NCBI GenBank assembly: GCA_046351215.1
Contig: JAXLYX010000007.1
Location: forward strand, 1-64,000
Source: JAXLYX01 sp046351215
GTDB lineage: Bacteria > Myxococcota_A > Polyangia > Polyangiales > Houyiibacteriaceae
Reading direction: 5' to 3'
DNA: 64,000 nucleotides
Below, piece after piece: positions 46,623 to 56,917 of this stretch. A program made the position numbers and the translations under genes. Position 1 is the first letter of the stretch; the number at the start of each line of letters is the position of its first letter. The notes under the pieces were generated by a model. That model did not search any database and was not told where the DNA came from. It saw nothing but the letters and a program-made list of their open reading frames with translations.

Positions 46623-48322
46623 TCACGAGGCGTCATCGAGGTCGAGGACGCTCTCCCGTACCTCGCGCGGGATCTCCACCCGAAAGACGGCCCCGTGGGG
46701 CTCGGCGTTGATCGCGCTGACGCGACCGCCGTGCGACTCGACGAGCTGCTTGACGAGCGCGAGGCCGATGCCGACGCCGTGCGTCCGGCCCGAATAGAAC
46801 ATGTCGAAGAGACGGCCGGTGATCTCCTCGTCGATGCCGACTCCCTCGTCGCGCACCTCGAAGAAGACCGAATCCTCTCCGACCTTCCCGGAGGCGAGCA
46901 CGATCTTCGTGCCCGAGGGCGAGGCCTGGACCGCATTCTTGAGGAGGTTCCACACGACCTGCCGGAGCTGGTCCGGATCGGCGACGCAGGGGAGGGGATC
47001 GTGCTGGGCGACGATCTCGACGCGAACGCCGGAGGAGCCGAGCATGCCCGGGCCCGCGACCGTGGCGACGTCGCGCACGAGCGCGGCGAGATCCATCGGC
47101 ACGGGGCGGGGTTTCCGCGGCCGTGCCACGTTCAGCATCGTGGTGACGAGGTCGTTGAGCCGCTCCACCTCGGTGAGGACGATGCCGAGGAGCCGCCGAT
47201 CCTCCGGCGGGAGCGCCGTGTTCTCGCGCACCAGCTCGACCGCGCCCGAGATCGACGAGAGCGGATTGCGGATCTCGTGCGCCATGCCGGCCGACAGACG
47301 CCCCAGCGCCGCGAGCTGCTCGCCTTGCTTCGCGCGCGCCTCGAGGCGCTTGATCTCCGTGAGGTCCTGGAACGCCACGAGCGTGCCCGTCGGCTGGCCT
47401 GCTTCGTCGCGCAACGGACAGAGCGTGTAGCCGATGGGGAAGGTGTTGCCGTCCGAGCGGCGCGCGCGCCCTTCGGCTCGGACGATCCCGGGCCCGCCGG
47501 CGCCGACCGCTCCGATGACGACGTCGGGCAAGAGCGAGCCGAGGAAGCGTCCGACCAGAGACTCGGTCGGCAGCCCGAGCATGTCGGAGGCCGCGGGGTT
47601 GATCGTGCGGACGAGGCCCTCCGCGTCCGTCGTCACGAGACCGCTCGCGATCGAGCGGACGATGTCGTCGTTGAGACGCGAGAGCTCGAGGGCCGAGCGC
47701 GTCGCGCGCTCGAGCTCGCCGCCGGTCTGGCGCAGGCGGTTCGAGAGGTTCTCGCCGAGCAGCGAGACCACCACGAGACCGATGACGTTGGTCGAGAGGG
47801 CGTAGGCCAGGTCTCCGGCGTTGAGGTGGTACTGCGCCGGATTCTGATCCTTCGGGAACGGGAGCAGGCCGAGCGAGAGCCCGACGCCGATCACCACGTA
47901 GCCCGTGGTCGCGGCCACCGCGGTGAAGCGCGCGGCGCGGGGACCGGCCCACATCGCCGCCATCAGGATGGTCGCGCCGTAGAGGATGGTGAACACGCTG
48001 CCGGCGCCGCCGGTGACGTAGACGAGCGCGGAGACGACGACGAGGTCGAGGGCCAGGAGCCCGGTCGTGATCTGGTGCTCGGGGCGGGACGATCGCGCGA
48101 GGAGGAGCGTGGCGGCGAGCGACGAACCGAAGGAGGCGAGGATCAACCCGATGAGCGTGGTCGCCGTCGCCGAGCGGTAGCCGCGCTCCGGATCGAGGCT
48201 GAAGAGCAGGGTGCCGCCGAGCAGGCCCGCAGCCACGCCCATGCGACCGAGGATCCACCACAGGATCCCGCGCGTGCGTCCGGTCCGTGCCTCGGCCGGG
48301 GCGGCGTCGCCGGCACGCTCGA

Positions 48323-48326
<4 letters not shown>
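46623..48326 (-). CDS. pilS: PilS-like membrane sensor histidine kinase with PAS domain
   Basis: The 567-residue kinase has about six N-terminal membrane helices (residues 25-190), a PAS domain at about 220-330 (IVRSIASGLVTTDAEGLVRTINPAA) and the H-box LSAGMAHEIRNPLSSISGAV with the phospho-acceptor His near 350. The ATPase domain follows (VVWNLLKNAVQASP, VRDEGVGID, VGIGLALVKQLVESHGG). The six-helix sensor next to pilC fits PilS, which responds to pilin levels in the membrane and controls pilA through PilR. PilR is not adjacent here, which is unusual. GTG 48326 overlaps the pilC stop (GTGA). Confidence 0.85.
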
Positions 48327-49540
<1,214 letters not shown>

Positions 49541-49567
49541 GCTGCCTCCGGCGACCCGCCGTCGAGG

Positions 49568-49597
49568 ATCCTACCCGACCCTTTCGGCTACCGTCAA
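49568..49597 (-). promoter_or_regulatory. Predicted pilC promoter, overlapping the upstream terminator
   Basis: On the minus strand, TTGACG (49597-49592), 18 bases, TAGGAT (49573-49568), about 27 bases before the ATG. The first T's of the -35 box are the end of the terminator T-run at 49596-49600. Confidence 0.55.
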
Positions 49598-49630
49598 AAA
49601 GGCCGAAGGGCCGGCTCGCGCCGACCCTTC
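49596..49630 (-). terminator. Intrinsic terminator of the kinase gene
   Basis: On the minus strand, an 11-bp stem with one G-T wobble and a 4-base loop (49630-49605) is followed by GGCC and TTTTT, starting 7 bases after the stop. This is the clearest complete intrinsic terminator in the window. Confidence 0.75.
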
Positions 49631-49636
49631 CGATCT

Positions 49637-51328
49637 TCAGTTGCGATACGGATTGAAGATGATGTCTTCGTTCCGGCTGCTCGGAGGCGGCTCGGGTGGC
49701 CGCGACTCCGCGGGCCGCGTCTCCGCGGGCCGCGTCTCCGCGGGGGCCTGGACGGCGGTCGTCGAGGGAGCCGTGGCTCCGGAGGAGGGCTCCATGGAGC
49801 TGGTGGTCGACCCGCTCGAGCGGCGCGTCGAGGTGCGACGACCCGACGTGTCCTCGACCGGAGCGGCCTCGGCCGGCTCCGCCGACGTGCCCGTGCCCTC
49901 GGCCGGTGCGCCCGTGGGGGCGGCCTCGTTCGCTGCCGCGGGCGCCGGAGCGGCGGCCGCAGGTGCGGGAGGTGCGGTCGCAGCGGGGGTGGCGGCGGCC
50001 GGCGCGACGGCCGTGCTCGCCGAGGCGCGCTCGTCGGCCGCATTGCGGAAGTAGGCGAACGCCGCTCCGCCGGCGATCGCGACCACCGCGAGGCCCACGA
50101 AGAAGCCGAGGCGGCTCTTCTGTTCGGGGGGCGGGGCCGCGACCGGAACGGCGCCGACGCCCGAGTGCTCCGAGAGCGTCGAGGCGGGCGCCATGGGGAG
50201 CGGGATCATCGGATTGGTCGCGCCGCGCTGGAGCGGCCGCGCACCCGACAGGCTGATCGAGCCGAGCGACCCGTCGCGCGGGATCGCCATGCGGGCCTCG
50301 CCGATGTCGGCACGGCCGAGCATCGCGATCGAGTCCTTCACGCGCTGGGTCTCCTGCTCGACCTTCTCGCCCACGAGCTCGCGGACGAGCGCTCCGACCG
50401 CGCGACCGGTGGCGACGCCCTCGGTGCGCTGCGCCACTTCCTCGATGGCTTCGATGAATTCGTCGGCGGTCTGGTACCGCTTGTCCGGATCGCGATCGAG
50501 CGCCTTCGCGAGGACGGGATCCCACTCGGAGAGCTCGGGCCAGACCTCGGAGGGGAGGGGGATCGGATCGACCAGGATCTTGCTCAGGGTCGCGGCGTTG
50601 GTCTCTCCGCGGAACAGGCGCCGCCCCGTGAGCGACTCCCAGAGCACGATGCCCATGCTGAAGAGGTCCGAGCGCTGATCGGCATTGCCGGTGGAGGCCT
50701 GCTCGGGCGCCATGTAGGAGAGCTTGCCCTTGAACTGGCCGGCCCGCGTCGAGGACATGCGGACTTCGGCCTTCGCCACGCCGAAGTCCGTCAGGCGGGA
50801 GACACCGTCCGTGCCGACGAGGACGTTGTGCGGCGAGATGTCGCGGTGGACGAGGTTCAGCGGCTCGCCGTTCTCGTCGAGCAGTTGGTGGGCGGCCGCG
50901 AGACCCGACAGGGCGTCGACGAGGACGCGCGCGGTGGCGGCGGTCGGGATGCGTCGGCCCTGCTTCGCGGAGCGGCCGAGGAGCGCGCCGAGGTGATCGC
51001 CCTCGACGTAGTCCATGACGAGGAAGAAGCCGTCGCCCTCGGTGTCGCTGATGTCCAGCGTGGCGACCACGTTCGGATGACGGATGCGCGCTGCGAGCCG
51101 CGCCTCGTCGAGGAACATCGAGATGAACTCTTCCTCGTGGGCGAGATGCGGGTGCAGGACCTTGATCGCGACGAGTCGCTCGAACCCGGCGACGCCCTGG
51201 GCGCGCGCGATGTACACGCCCGCCATGCCACCCGAGGCGAGCTGGGTCAGCACCTCGTAGCGGCCGAGCTGTCGCCCGGCGAGATTCCTCTGGCCGTCGT
51301 TGTTGGTGGCGGTGGCGTTCGCGTTCAT
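49637..51328 (-). CDS. Hanks-type Ser/Thr protein kinase, membrane-anchored
   Basis: In this 563-residue protein the kinase domain at about 20-290 has the glycine loop LASGGMAGVY, the catalytic lysine in VAIKVLHPH, HRDISPHNVLV near residue 158, DFGVAK and the APE motif YMAPEQAS, so it should be active. A juxtamembrane linker and one helix near 415-435 (LGFFVGLAVVAIAGGAAFAYF) follow. The periplasmic Ala/Pro/Thr-rich tail of about 120 residues ends in FNPYRN. It overlaps the TPR-protein gene (TGATG) and lies between pilT and pilC, which suggests a role in controlling pili. Confidence 0.95.
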   Translation of the reverse strand: MNANATATNNDGQRNLAGRQLGRYEVLTQLASGGMAGVYIARAQGVAGFERLVAIKVLHPHLAHEEEFISMFLDEARLAARIRHPNVVATLDISDTEGDGFFLVMDYVEGDHLGALLGRSAKQGRRIPTAATARVLVDALSGLAAAHQLLDENGEPLNLVHRDISPHNVLVGTDGVSRLTDFGVAKAEVRMSSTRAGQFKGKLSYMAPEQASTGNADQRSDLFSMGIVLWESLTGRRLFRGETNAATLSKILVDPIPLPSEVWPELSEWDPVLAKALDRDPDKRYQTADEFIEAIEEVAQRTEGVATGRAVGALVRELVGEKVEQETQRVKDSIAMLGRADIGEARMAIPRDGSLGSISLSGARPLQRGATNPMIPLPMAPASTLSEHSGVGAVPVAAPPPEQKSRLGFFVGLAVVAIAGGAAFAYFRNAADERASASTAVAPAAATPAATAPPAPAAAAPAPAAANEAAPTGAPAEGTGTSAEPAEAAPVEDTSGRRTSTRRSSGSTTSSMEPSSGATAPSTTAVQAPAETRPAETRPAESRPPEPPPSSRNEDIIFNPYRN

Positions 51329-52338
51329 CAGAACCGACCCTGGAGGAGCAAGGAGCCTCCCTGGGGGCTTAGACCCACGGATGCGCCGACGCGTTGGCTC
51401 GAAGCATCGGGTTCACGCTTCCAGTCGGTGAAGATCCCGATGACGGTCGTAGCGACGGCGGCCGCGGCTGTGCAGCCGATGAGGATGTCCGTGCGGATTT
51501 CGGCGGAATGGCCTTGGTCGTAGAGGGATTGGGCGTTGGAGGCGCCCGCGGCCGCGGCCGCCTCGTAGTCGGAGACCCCACCATACATGTCGGCAGCCGA
51601 CCAGGCCAGCACACCACCGAGCGCGGCGGTGACTCCGAGCGACGTCCAGAAGACCGCTCGCGGCATTCCGTGGTGCTCGTCGGCGGCAGGGGCCGTGGAG
51701 CCTCCGCCTCCGAGCGGCTCGGCGCCCGGCTCGGGCTCGGGCGGCGGCGGGGGCGCCTCGAACTCGAGGCTCTGCACGCTGCCGGCGGGCGAATGCACGG
51801 TCTGGGTCAGCGTGCCGCCAGGGAACGTGGCGTTCACGTGGATGTCGCGATCCGGCGCGACGAAGAAGGCAGGGTGCTCCTGGAGCGTGCCGTCGTGGTC
51901 GAGCGCGCACGCGGCCGAGCAGTGGACACGGACCTCGACGTACTGCCCCGACACGCGGCCGAGGATGTCGTTCGACATGGAGCGCGCCTGCGCGTCGTCC
52001 GGGTAGAGATCGCGGAGGCGGAGCGCGAGGTTGGCCACGCGCTGCGAGTTGCCCGCACGCTCGTTGGCCCGGATCGCCTGCATCAGCGCGGGGGGCGTCG
52101 GAGCCAGGCGATTCGCCTGCTCGAACCAGTGCGCGGCCGCTGCGTAGTCGCGCGAGAGCATCGCGGACGTGCCGCGGTCGAACGCGTCGGCGGCCTGGCG
52201 GCGGTCATCGGCGGAAGGCGGCTGTGAGGCGGCCTGTGCCGACACGAGCGCAGGTGCGCCGACGAGACAGAGCATCGTCGCGATCCCCACAACACGCGCA
52301 CGCATCGACGTGCCCGACATCGGTCGAAGGTCCCTCAT
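51328..52338 (-). CDS. Secreted TPR-like protein with two C-terminal membrane segments
   Basis: The 336-residue protein has a signal sequence (VVGIATMLCLVGAPALVSAQA). TPR-like helices lie at about 45-120 (RGTSAMLSRDYAAAAHWFEQANRLAP), and a short PEGA-like beta segment follows (FFVAPDRDIHVNATFPGG). After a Pro-rich linker come two hydrophobic segments near 235-255 and 290-305. Two cysteines (VHCSAACAL) may form a disulfide. Several starts are possible (52356 GTG, 52338, 52320 and 52305 ATG). It overlaps the kinase start, so the two are made together; it may be the sensor or scaffold for that kinase. Confidence 0.72.
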   Translation of the reverse strand: MRDLRPMSGTSMRARVVGIATMLCLVGAPALVSAQAASQPPSADDRRQAADAFDRGTSAMLSRDYAAAAHWFEQANRLAPTPPALMQAIRANERAGNSQRVANLALRLRDLYPDDAQARSMSNDILGRVSGQYVEVRVHCSAACALDHDGTLQEHPAFFVAPDRDIHVNATFPGGTLTQTVHSPAGSVQSLEFEAPPPPPEPEPGAEPLGGGGSTAPAADEHHGMPRAVFWTSLGVTAALGGVLAWSAADMYGGVSDYEAAAAAGASNAQSLYDQGHSAEIRTDILIGCTAAAAVATTVIGIFTDWKREPDASSQRVGASVGLSPQGGSLLLQGRF

Positions 52339-52368
52339 GTCGTCGATCCCCACCAATCCCTTAAGGGA

Positions 52369-52400
52369 GGAGAATGCATGGTATTGATTCTCCGCGTCAA
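52369..52400 (-). promoter_or_regulatory. Possible promoter and inverted repeat behind pilT
   Basis: On the minus strand TTGACG (52400-52395) overlaps the pilT stop and is followed after 18 bases by CATTCT. A 7-bp inverted repeat (GGAGAAT, 11 bases, ATTCTCC at 52369-52393) fills the spacer. It could be an operator or a weak terminator. Confidence 0.35.
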
Positions 52401-53509
52401 GACGGAGGCTTCGGGCGCTGGGGGCTCTCGATCATCATCTGGAGCTCGCCGGGCTCCGGGGACCGCCCGATGGCCTCCTCCATGCTGATGTAGCCTCGTG
52501 TGTACAAAGAGAAGAGGCTCTGGTTCATGGTCTGCATTCCGGACACCCCCTGGCCGGTCTGCATGAGGCCGTAGATCTGGTGGATCTTGTTCTCGCGAAT
52601 CAGGTTCCGGATCGCGTAGTTGGGCACCAGGACCTCGCAGCACATGACCCGGCCGGGCCCGTCGGCGCGGGGGAGGAGCATCTGGGTCACGACGGCCTGG
52701 AGGGTGAACGAGAGCTGGGCGCGGACCTGCGACTGCTGGTTCGCCGGGAAGACGTCGATGATGCGGTTGATCGTCTGGACCGCGCTGTTCGTGTGGAGGG
52801 TCGCGAAGACCAGGTGGCCCGTCTCGGAGATCGTCATGGCCGCCTCGATGGTCTCGAGGTCGCGCATCTCGCCGACGAGGACGACGTCGGGGTCCTGACG
52901 CAGGACGTACTTCAGGGCCGTCTTGAAGGAGGACGTGTCGGCGCCGATCTCGCGCTGGTTCACGATCGAGAGCTTGTTCGGATGCAGGTACTCGATCGGA
53001 TCCTCGATCGTCATGATGTGGCTGCGCTGCTCCGCGTTGACCTTGTCGATGATCGCGGCGAGCGTGGTCGACTTGCCCGAGCCGGTGGGACCCGTGACGA
53101 GCACGAGCCCGCGCGGCAGGTCGGCGAGCTTCGAGATCACGGAGGGGAGCCCCAGCTCCTCGGTCGTGCGGATCTTGAAGGGAATCGTACGGAACGCGCC
53201 CGCGATCGCGCCGCGCTGCATGAAGACGTTCGCGCGGAAGCGGGAGAGTCCCTTCACGCCGAACGAGAAGTCGAGCTCGTTCGAGCGCTCGAACTTGATC
53301 TTCTGCTCCTCGGTCATGACCTCGTAGCAGAGCGCCTTCGTCTCGATCGGACCGAGCGGCGGCGTGCGCATCGGGACGAGATCGCCGTCGATGCGGATCT
53401 GGGGTGGCGTCCCGGTCGTGATGTGGAGGTCGGAGCCCCCGCGCTCCACCATCACCTTGAGGAGCTGTCTGAGGCTGATCCGAGGGCCTTCTTCGGTCGG
53501 GTCCTGCAT
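52397..53509 (-). CDS. pilT: Type IV pilus retraction ATPase
   Basis: The 370-residue AAA+ motor has SDLHITTGTPPQIRIDG near the start, canonical Walker A GPTGSGKST near 138, the Asp box IMTIEDPIEYLH, Walker B DVVLVGEMRDLET and the His box TGHLVFATLHT. The PilT-typical AIRNLIRE, a region needed for retraction in studied PilT proteins, is present. It powers pilus retraction and so twitching or social motility. Unlike the common order with pilC next, two genes (TPR protein, kinase) separate it from pilC. A TATCCT box lies 6 bases before the ATG. Confidence 0.97.
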   Translation of the reverse strand: MQDPTEEGPRISLRQLLKVMVERGGSDLHITTGTPPQIRIDGDLVPMRTPPLGPIETKALCYEVMTEEQKIKFERSNELDFSFGVKGLSRFRANVFMQRGAIAGAFRTIPFKIRTTEELGLPSVISKLADLPRGLVLVTGPTGSGKSTTLAAIIDKVNAEQRSHIMTIEDPIEYLHPNKLSIVNQREIGADTSSFKTALKYVLRQDPDVVLVGEMRDLETIEAAMTISETGHLVFATLHTNSAVQTINRIIDVFPANQQSQVRAQLSFTLQAVVTQMLLPRADGPGRVMCCEVLVPNYAIRNLIRENKIHQIYGLMQTGQGVSGMQTMNQSLFSLYTRGYISMEEAIGRSPEPGELQMMIESPQRPKPPS

Positions 53510-53515
53510 CGCGGC

Positions 53516-53521
53516 AGGATA
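53516..53521 (-). promoter_or_regulatory. Predicted -10 box of pilT, leaderless
   Basis: TATCCT in a TGGTATCCT context on the minus strand, 6 bases before the ATG at 53509. Confidence 0.45.
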
Positions 53522-53581
53522 CCAGAGGTGCCGTGTCCGGGTGGAGGGGCGCGTGTCACGCCGGGGGTGGCTCGAACGACT

Positions 53582-55120
53582 CTAGAGCTCGATCTTCGTC
53601 CAGAGGCCCCGACGCATCCATTCCTTCTTGCGGTCGGCCTTCGTCACGAGGCGCGCCACGGTGAACGCCGTGAGGAAGCTGCCTTCCATCCCGAGACCGG
53701 GCACGACCTGCTCGTTGCAGAGGAAGAGGCGTCGGATGGGCATGCGGCTCGGCATCGCGCAGACGCCGAGGGCGCCGCGGACCGGATAGCCGTGGATCGC
53801 TTCCATCGTCCGTTTGCCGCGGGCCCAGGGCTCGTCCGCGGCGAACGTGGATCGTCGCTGCACGTCCTCGACGTCCCGACCGTCGTGGGGGGAGTCGACG
53901 TAGAGGAGGTGCTCCTCGAGGAAGGGCACGAGGTCCGCGAGGGCGGCCCGGACGCGCTCGCGCGCTCCCTCCACGAAGCCCGAGACGTCCTCGATGCCGC
54001 GACGTGGCAGCAGCGTCTGTACGCAGAGGAGCGACCGTCCGAGCTCGTCGGGAGGATGCGTCTCCACGTGCAGCAGCGTCTCGGCGCCACGGGCGCGCTC
54101 GGGATCCCGGACGAGGAAGACGTCGGGCGCCATTCCCTCCGGGATGCCCTCCGAGCGCACGACGCAGTTGAGCGTGTAGCGGAACCAGCGCGGCTGCGGC
54201 TCGCCGATGCGCTCGAAGATCTCCTCGAACGGCGAGCGGTCGGGCACGAGGCGGAGCAGGTCCGCCACCTCGCACGCGGCGACGACGAACGAGCAGCCGA
54301 TCTCCTCGTGCGTCCCGGCGATCCGCACGCCGACCGCGGCGCCCCGTCGCACGAGGATGCGATCGGCGCGCTCGCGCGGGCGCACCTCGCCGCTGTAGGT
54401 CGCGATGCGATCGAGGATCTGCTGGCGTAGCCAGGAGTAGCCCCCCTCGAGCTTCGCCCCGCCCTTCTGCCAGAGCGCGTAGGGGCGGGTCAGCCCGAGG
54501 CCGGCGAGCTGGCTCGGGTCGAGGCCGCTCTCGAAGCGCGCCGGGACCCTCACCACGTGGCGGAACGCGTGATCCTCGGGGAATTCCGAGAGCGGGTCCC
54601 ACGCCTCGCCGGCGCGCGCCGCGAAGGGCAGGCCGGTGGCCGCACGATCGAATTCACGGCGCTCGAAGAAGCCCTCGGGCGGCCAGACGAGGTCGCGCTC
54701 GGTCATCCGGTCGAACGCGTCGGAGGCCCGCAGGACCGAGCGGTGGAAGTCCTCCACGGGGCGCCGGACCTCGGAGAATTCGCGCTCGATCTCGCGCTCG
54801 AGCGCTTCGGCGTCGGTCGCGAGATCGAAGCGATGGCGCGGCAGGGCCACCTGGAGCGCCGGGTCGCGCGTGGACATCCGCCGACGCACGAGCTGGTAGA
54901 GCGCGAGCTCGCTCAGCGTCCGACGGACGATCGGGGTGTGCCCCGCGAGGAAGCTGAACGGCGCCCTCGGGAACGTGATGTCGCCCGCGGTGTAGGTCGG
55001 GGCGAGATCGTCCTGCCCGAGGACCAGCACGCGGAAGCCGCGCTTCGCGAGCACGGCGCCGCAGACGAGGGACGACAGGCGCGTCCCGAGCAGCACGACG
55101 TCGTAGAAGCTGGCGGCCAC
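53582..55120 (-). CDS. FAD/NAD(P)-binding oxidoreductase-like protein with altered Rossmann motif
   Basis: The 512-residue protein resembles the phytoene-desaturase/amine-oxidase flavoprotein group: an N-terminal beta-alpha-beta unit (YDVVLLGTRLSSLVCGAVLA), a middle region with LEGGYSWLRQQIL and a C-terminal LFLCNEQVVPGLGMEGSFLTA, which matches the second FAD contact. The dinucleotide motif GxGxxG is changed to GTRLSS, and the acidic residue after strand two is missing (VLVLGQDD), so FAD binding may be altered or lost. It starts 1 base after purN, in the purM-purN operon. Substrate unknown. Confidence 0.72.
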   Translation of the reverse strand: MAASFYDVVLLGTRLSSLVCGAVLAKRGFRVLVLGQDDLAPTYTAGDITFPRAPFSFLAGHTPIVRRTLSELALYQLVRRRMSTRDPALQVALPRHRFDLATDAEALEREIEREFSEVRRPVEDFHRSVLRASDAFDRMTERDLVWPPEGFFERREFDRAATGLPFAARAGEAWDPLSEFPEDHAFRHVVRVPARFESGLDPSQLAGLGLTRPYALWQKGGAKLEGGYSWLRQQILDRIATYSGEVRPRERADRILVRRGAAVGVRIAGTHEEIGCSFVVAACEVADLLRLVPDRSPFEEIFERIGEPQPRWFRYTLNCVVRSEGIPEGMAPDVFLVRDPERARGAETLLHVETHPPDELGRSLLCVQTLLPRRGIEDVSGFVEGARERVRAALADLVPFLEEHLLYVDSPHDGRDVEDVQRRSTFAADEPWARGKRTMEAIHGYPVRGALGVCAMPSRMPIRRLFLCNEQVVPGLGMEGSFLTAFTVARLVTKADRKKEWMRRGLWTKIEL

Positions 55121-55121
55121 C

Positions 55122-55766
55122 TCAGGCCTCGAAGCTCGGCGCGACGAGGGGGACGAAGGCCTCCTGCACCGGCGCGACGATGCGCGGGGGCTCGAGCGCG
55201 AGCAGGCCGCGGGCGATCCAGTCGATCACGCGGGGGAAGAGCACGTGCTCGACCGTCTGGATGCGCGCATGGAGCGAAGCCGCGTCGTCCGTCGGCAGGA
55301 CCGGCACCGCGCCCTGGGCGAGGATGGGGCCCGTGTCGACGCCGTGATCGACGAGGTGAACCGTGCATCCGCTGAGACGCACGCCGGCGCGAACGGCCTG
55401 CGCCGGGCCGTCGTGGCCGGGGAACGACGGGAGCAGCGCCGGATGCACGTTGACGATCCGGCCGGCGAAGCGGTCGATCACGTTCGGGCCGAGGATCCGC
55501 ATGAACCCTGCGAGCACGACGAGCTCGGGGGAGTGCGAGGCCATGGTGTCGGCGAGCCGCTCGTTCCACGCGGCGCGGTCGTCGCCCTTCCGGAACGGGA
55601 CCACGTCCGTCGGGATGCCGCGCTCCCGCGCGAATTCGAGGGCGGGCGCGTCGGCCTTGTCGGAGACCACGGCGGCGAGGGTCGCGGCGCAGCGACCCTC
55701 GTCGATGGCCTGGGCGATCGAACGGAGGTTCGAACCGCGACCCGAGACGAGGACGACCAGGCGCAT
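55122..55766 (-). CDS. purN: Phosphoribosylglycinamide formyltransferase
   Basis: The 214-residue GAR transformylase uses 10-formyl-THF in purine synthesis. Family motifs are LVSGRGSNLRSI at the N-terminus, VLAGFMRILGPNVI, the catalytic VNVHPALLPSFPG (Asn-His) and GCTVHLVDHGVDTGPI with the catalytic Asp. ATG 55766 gives the normal N-terminus. It follows purM by 11 bases. Confidence 0.96.
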   Translation of the reverse strand: MRLVVLVSGRGSNLRSIAQAIDEGRCAATLAAVVSDKADAPALEFARERGIPTDVVPFRKGDDRAAWNERLADTMASHSPELVVLAGFMRILGPNVIDRFAGRIVNVHPALLPSFPGHDGPAQAVRAGVRLSGCTVHLVDHGVDTGPILAQGAVPVLPTDDAASLHARIQTVEHVLFPRVIDWIARGLLALEPPRIVAPVQEAFVPLVAPSFEA

Positions 55767-55777
55767 CGGAGAACCGC

Positions 55778-56830
55778 TCAGAGGAAGCGCACGCGCGCTT
55801 CGTCTTCGTCGTCGACCCCCGGCATCTCCACCATGCGGCCGATCTCGAAGACGGTCTCGCCCGCGCCCTCGAGCGCGGCACGCGCCGCCGACGCGGCCTC
55901 CGCGGGGACGATGGCGACGAAGCCGAGGCCGAGGTTGAAGGTGCGGCGCATCTCGTGCTCCTCGACCTTCGCCTTCTCCTGGATGAGCCGGAAGATCGCG
56001 GGGCGCTCGAACGAGGCGAGATCGATCTCCGCCCCCACGCCCGACGGGAACACGCGCGGGAGATTGCCGGGCAGGCCCCCGCCCGTGATGTGGCAGAGGC
56101 CGTGGACCGGGCCGGCGGCGAGCAGCGCGGCCGTGGCCTTGGCGTAGATCTTCGTGGGGCGGATCAGCGCGTCGCCGAGGGGCTCGTCGAGGCCGGGGGC
56201 CGCGCGGTCGAGGGCGAGGGCATCGGGACCCTCGATCAGGGCCTTGCGCGCGAGCGAATAGCCGTTCGAGTGGAGGCCGCTCGAGGCGACGCCGAGCAGC
56301 ACGTCGCCGGGCTTCGCGGCCTTGCCGTCGAGCATCTTGGTGCGGTCGACCACGCCGACCGCGAAGCCCGCGAGGTCGTACTCGCCGGGCGCGTAGAAGC
56401 CCGGGAGCTCCGCCGTCTCGCCGCCGAGCAGCGCGCAGCCCGAGAGCTCGCAGCCCTTCGCGATTCCACGGACCACCGCCTCGGCGCGATCGACGTCGAG
56501 CTTGCCGGTCGCGAAGTAGTCGAGGAAGAAGAGCGGGCGGGCGCCGACCGTGAGGACGTCGTTCACGCACATCGCGACGAGATCGATGCCGACCGTGTCG
56601 TGTCGATCCATCAGGAACGCGAGCTTGAGCTTCGTGCCGACGCCGTCGGTCCCGGAGACGAGCACGGGGTTCTGCACGTCGGTGGGCAGCGCGCAGAGGC
56701 CGGCGAAACCGCCGACTCCGGAGACGACCTCCGGGATCCGCGTCCGAGCCGCCAGCGGCTTGATTCGATCGACGAGGGCGTCGCCCGCGTCGATGTCCAC
56801 TCCTGCATCCCGATACGTGAGACCCGCCAT
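55778..56830 (-). CDS. purM: Phosphoribosylformylglycinamidine cyclo-ligase (AIR synthetase)
   Basis: The 350-residue ATP-dependent enzyme closes the imidazole ring in purine synthesis. It is recognised by LTYRDAGVDIDAGDALV at the start, GTDGVGTKLKLAF near 80, DLVAMCVNDVLTVGA near 100, ALLGGETAELPGFY near 155 and HITGGGLPGNLPRV near 250. The order purM-purN matches E. coli. The promoter is among the best in the window and ends 8 bases before the ATG. Confidence 0.97.
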   Translation of the reverse strand: MAGLTYRDAGVDIDAGDALVDRIKPLAARTRIPEVVSGVGGFAGLCALPTDVQNPVLVSGTDGVGTKLKLAFLMDRHDTVGIDLVAMCVNDVLTVGARPLFFLDYFATGKLDVDRAEAVVRGIAKGCELSGCALLGGETAELPGFYAPGEYDLAGFAVGVVDRTKMLDGKAAKPGDVLLGVASSGLHSNGYSLARKALIEGPDALALDRAAPGLDEPLGDALIRPTKIYAKATAALLAAGPVHGLCHITGGGLPGNLPRVFPSGVGAEIDLASFERPAIFRLIQEKAKVEEHEMRRTFNLGLGFVAIVPAEAASAARAALEGAGETVFEIGRMVEMPGVDDEDEARVRFL

Positions 56831-56838
56831 GGCGGCCG

Positions 56839-56867
56839 AACCTAGGCCATGGGCCCGATCGGGTCAA
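56839..56867 (-). promoter_or_regulatory. Predicted promoter of purM-purN, leaderless
   Basis: On the minus strand, TTGACC (56867-56862), 17 bases, TAGGTT (56844-56839), 8 bases to the ATG at 56830. No PurR-like operator was recognised. Confidence 0.6.
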
Positions 56868-56880
56868 CGCGCGCCCTCCA

Positions 56881-56909
56881 TTGACCGGTCGGGGGCCGCC
56901 TTGCTAGAC
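56881..56909 (+). promoter_or_regulatory. Predicted promoter of the amidase gene, leaderless
   Basis: TTGACC (56881-56886), 17 bases, CTAGAC (56904-56909; or TAGACG one base on), 7-8 bases to the ATG at 56918. It is divergent from the purM promoter, with the two -35 boxes 13 bases apart. Confidence 0.55.
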
Positions 56910-56917
56910 GCGCGCCG

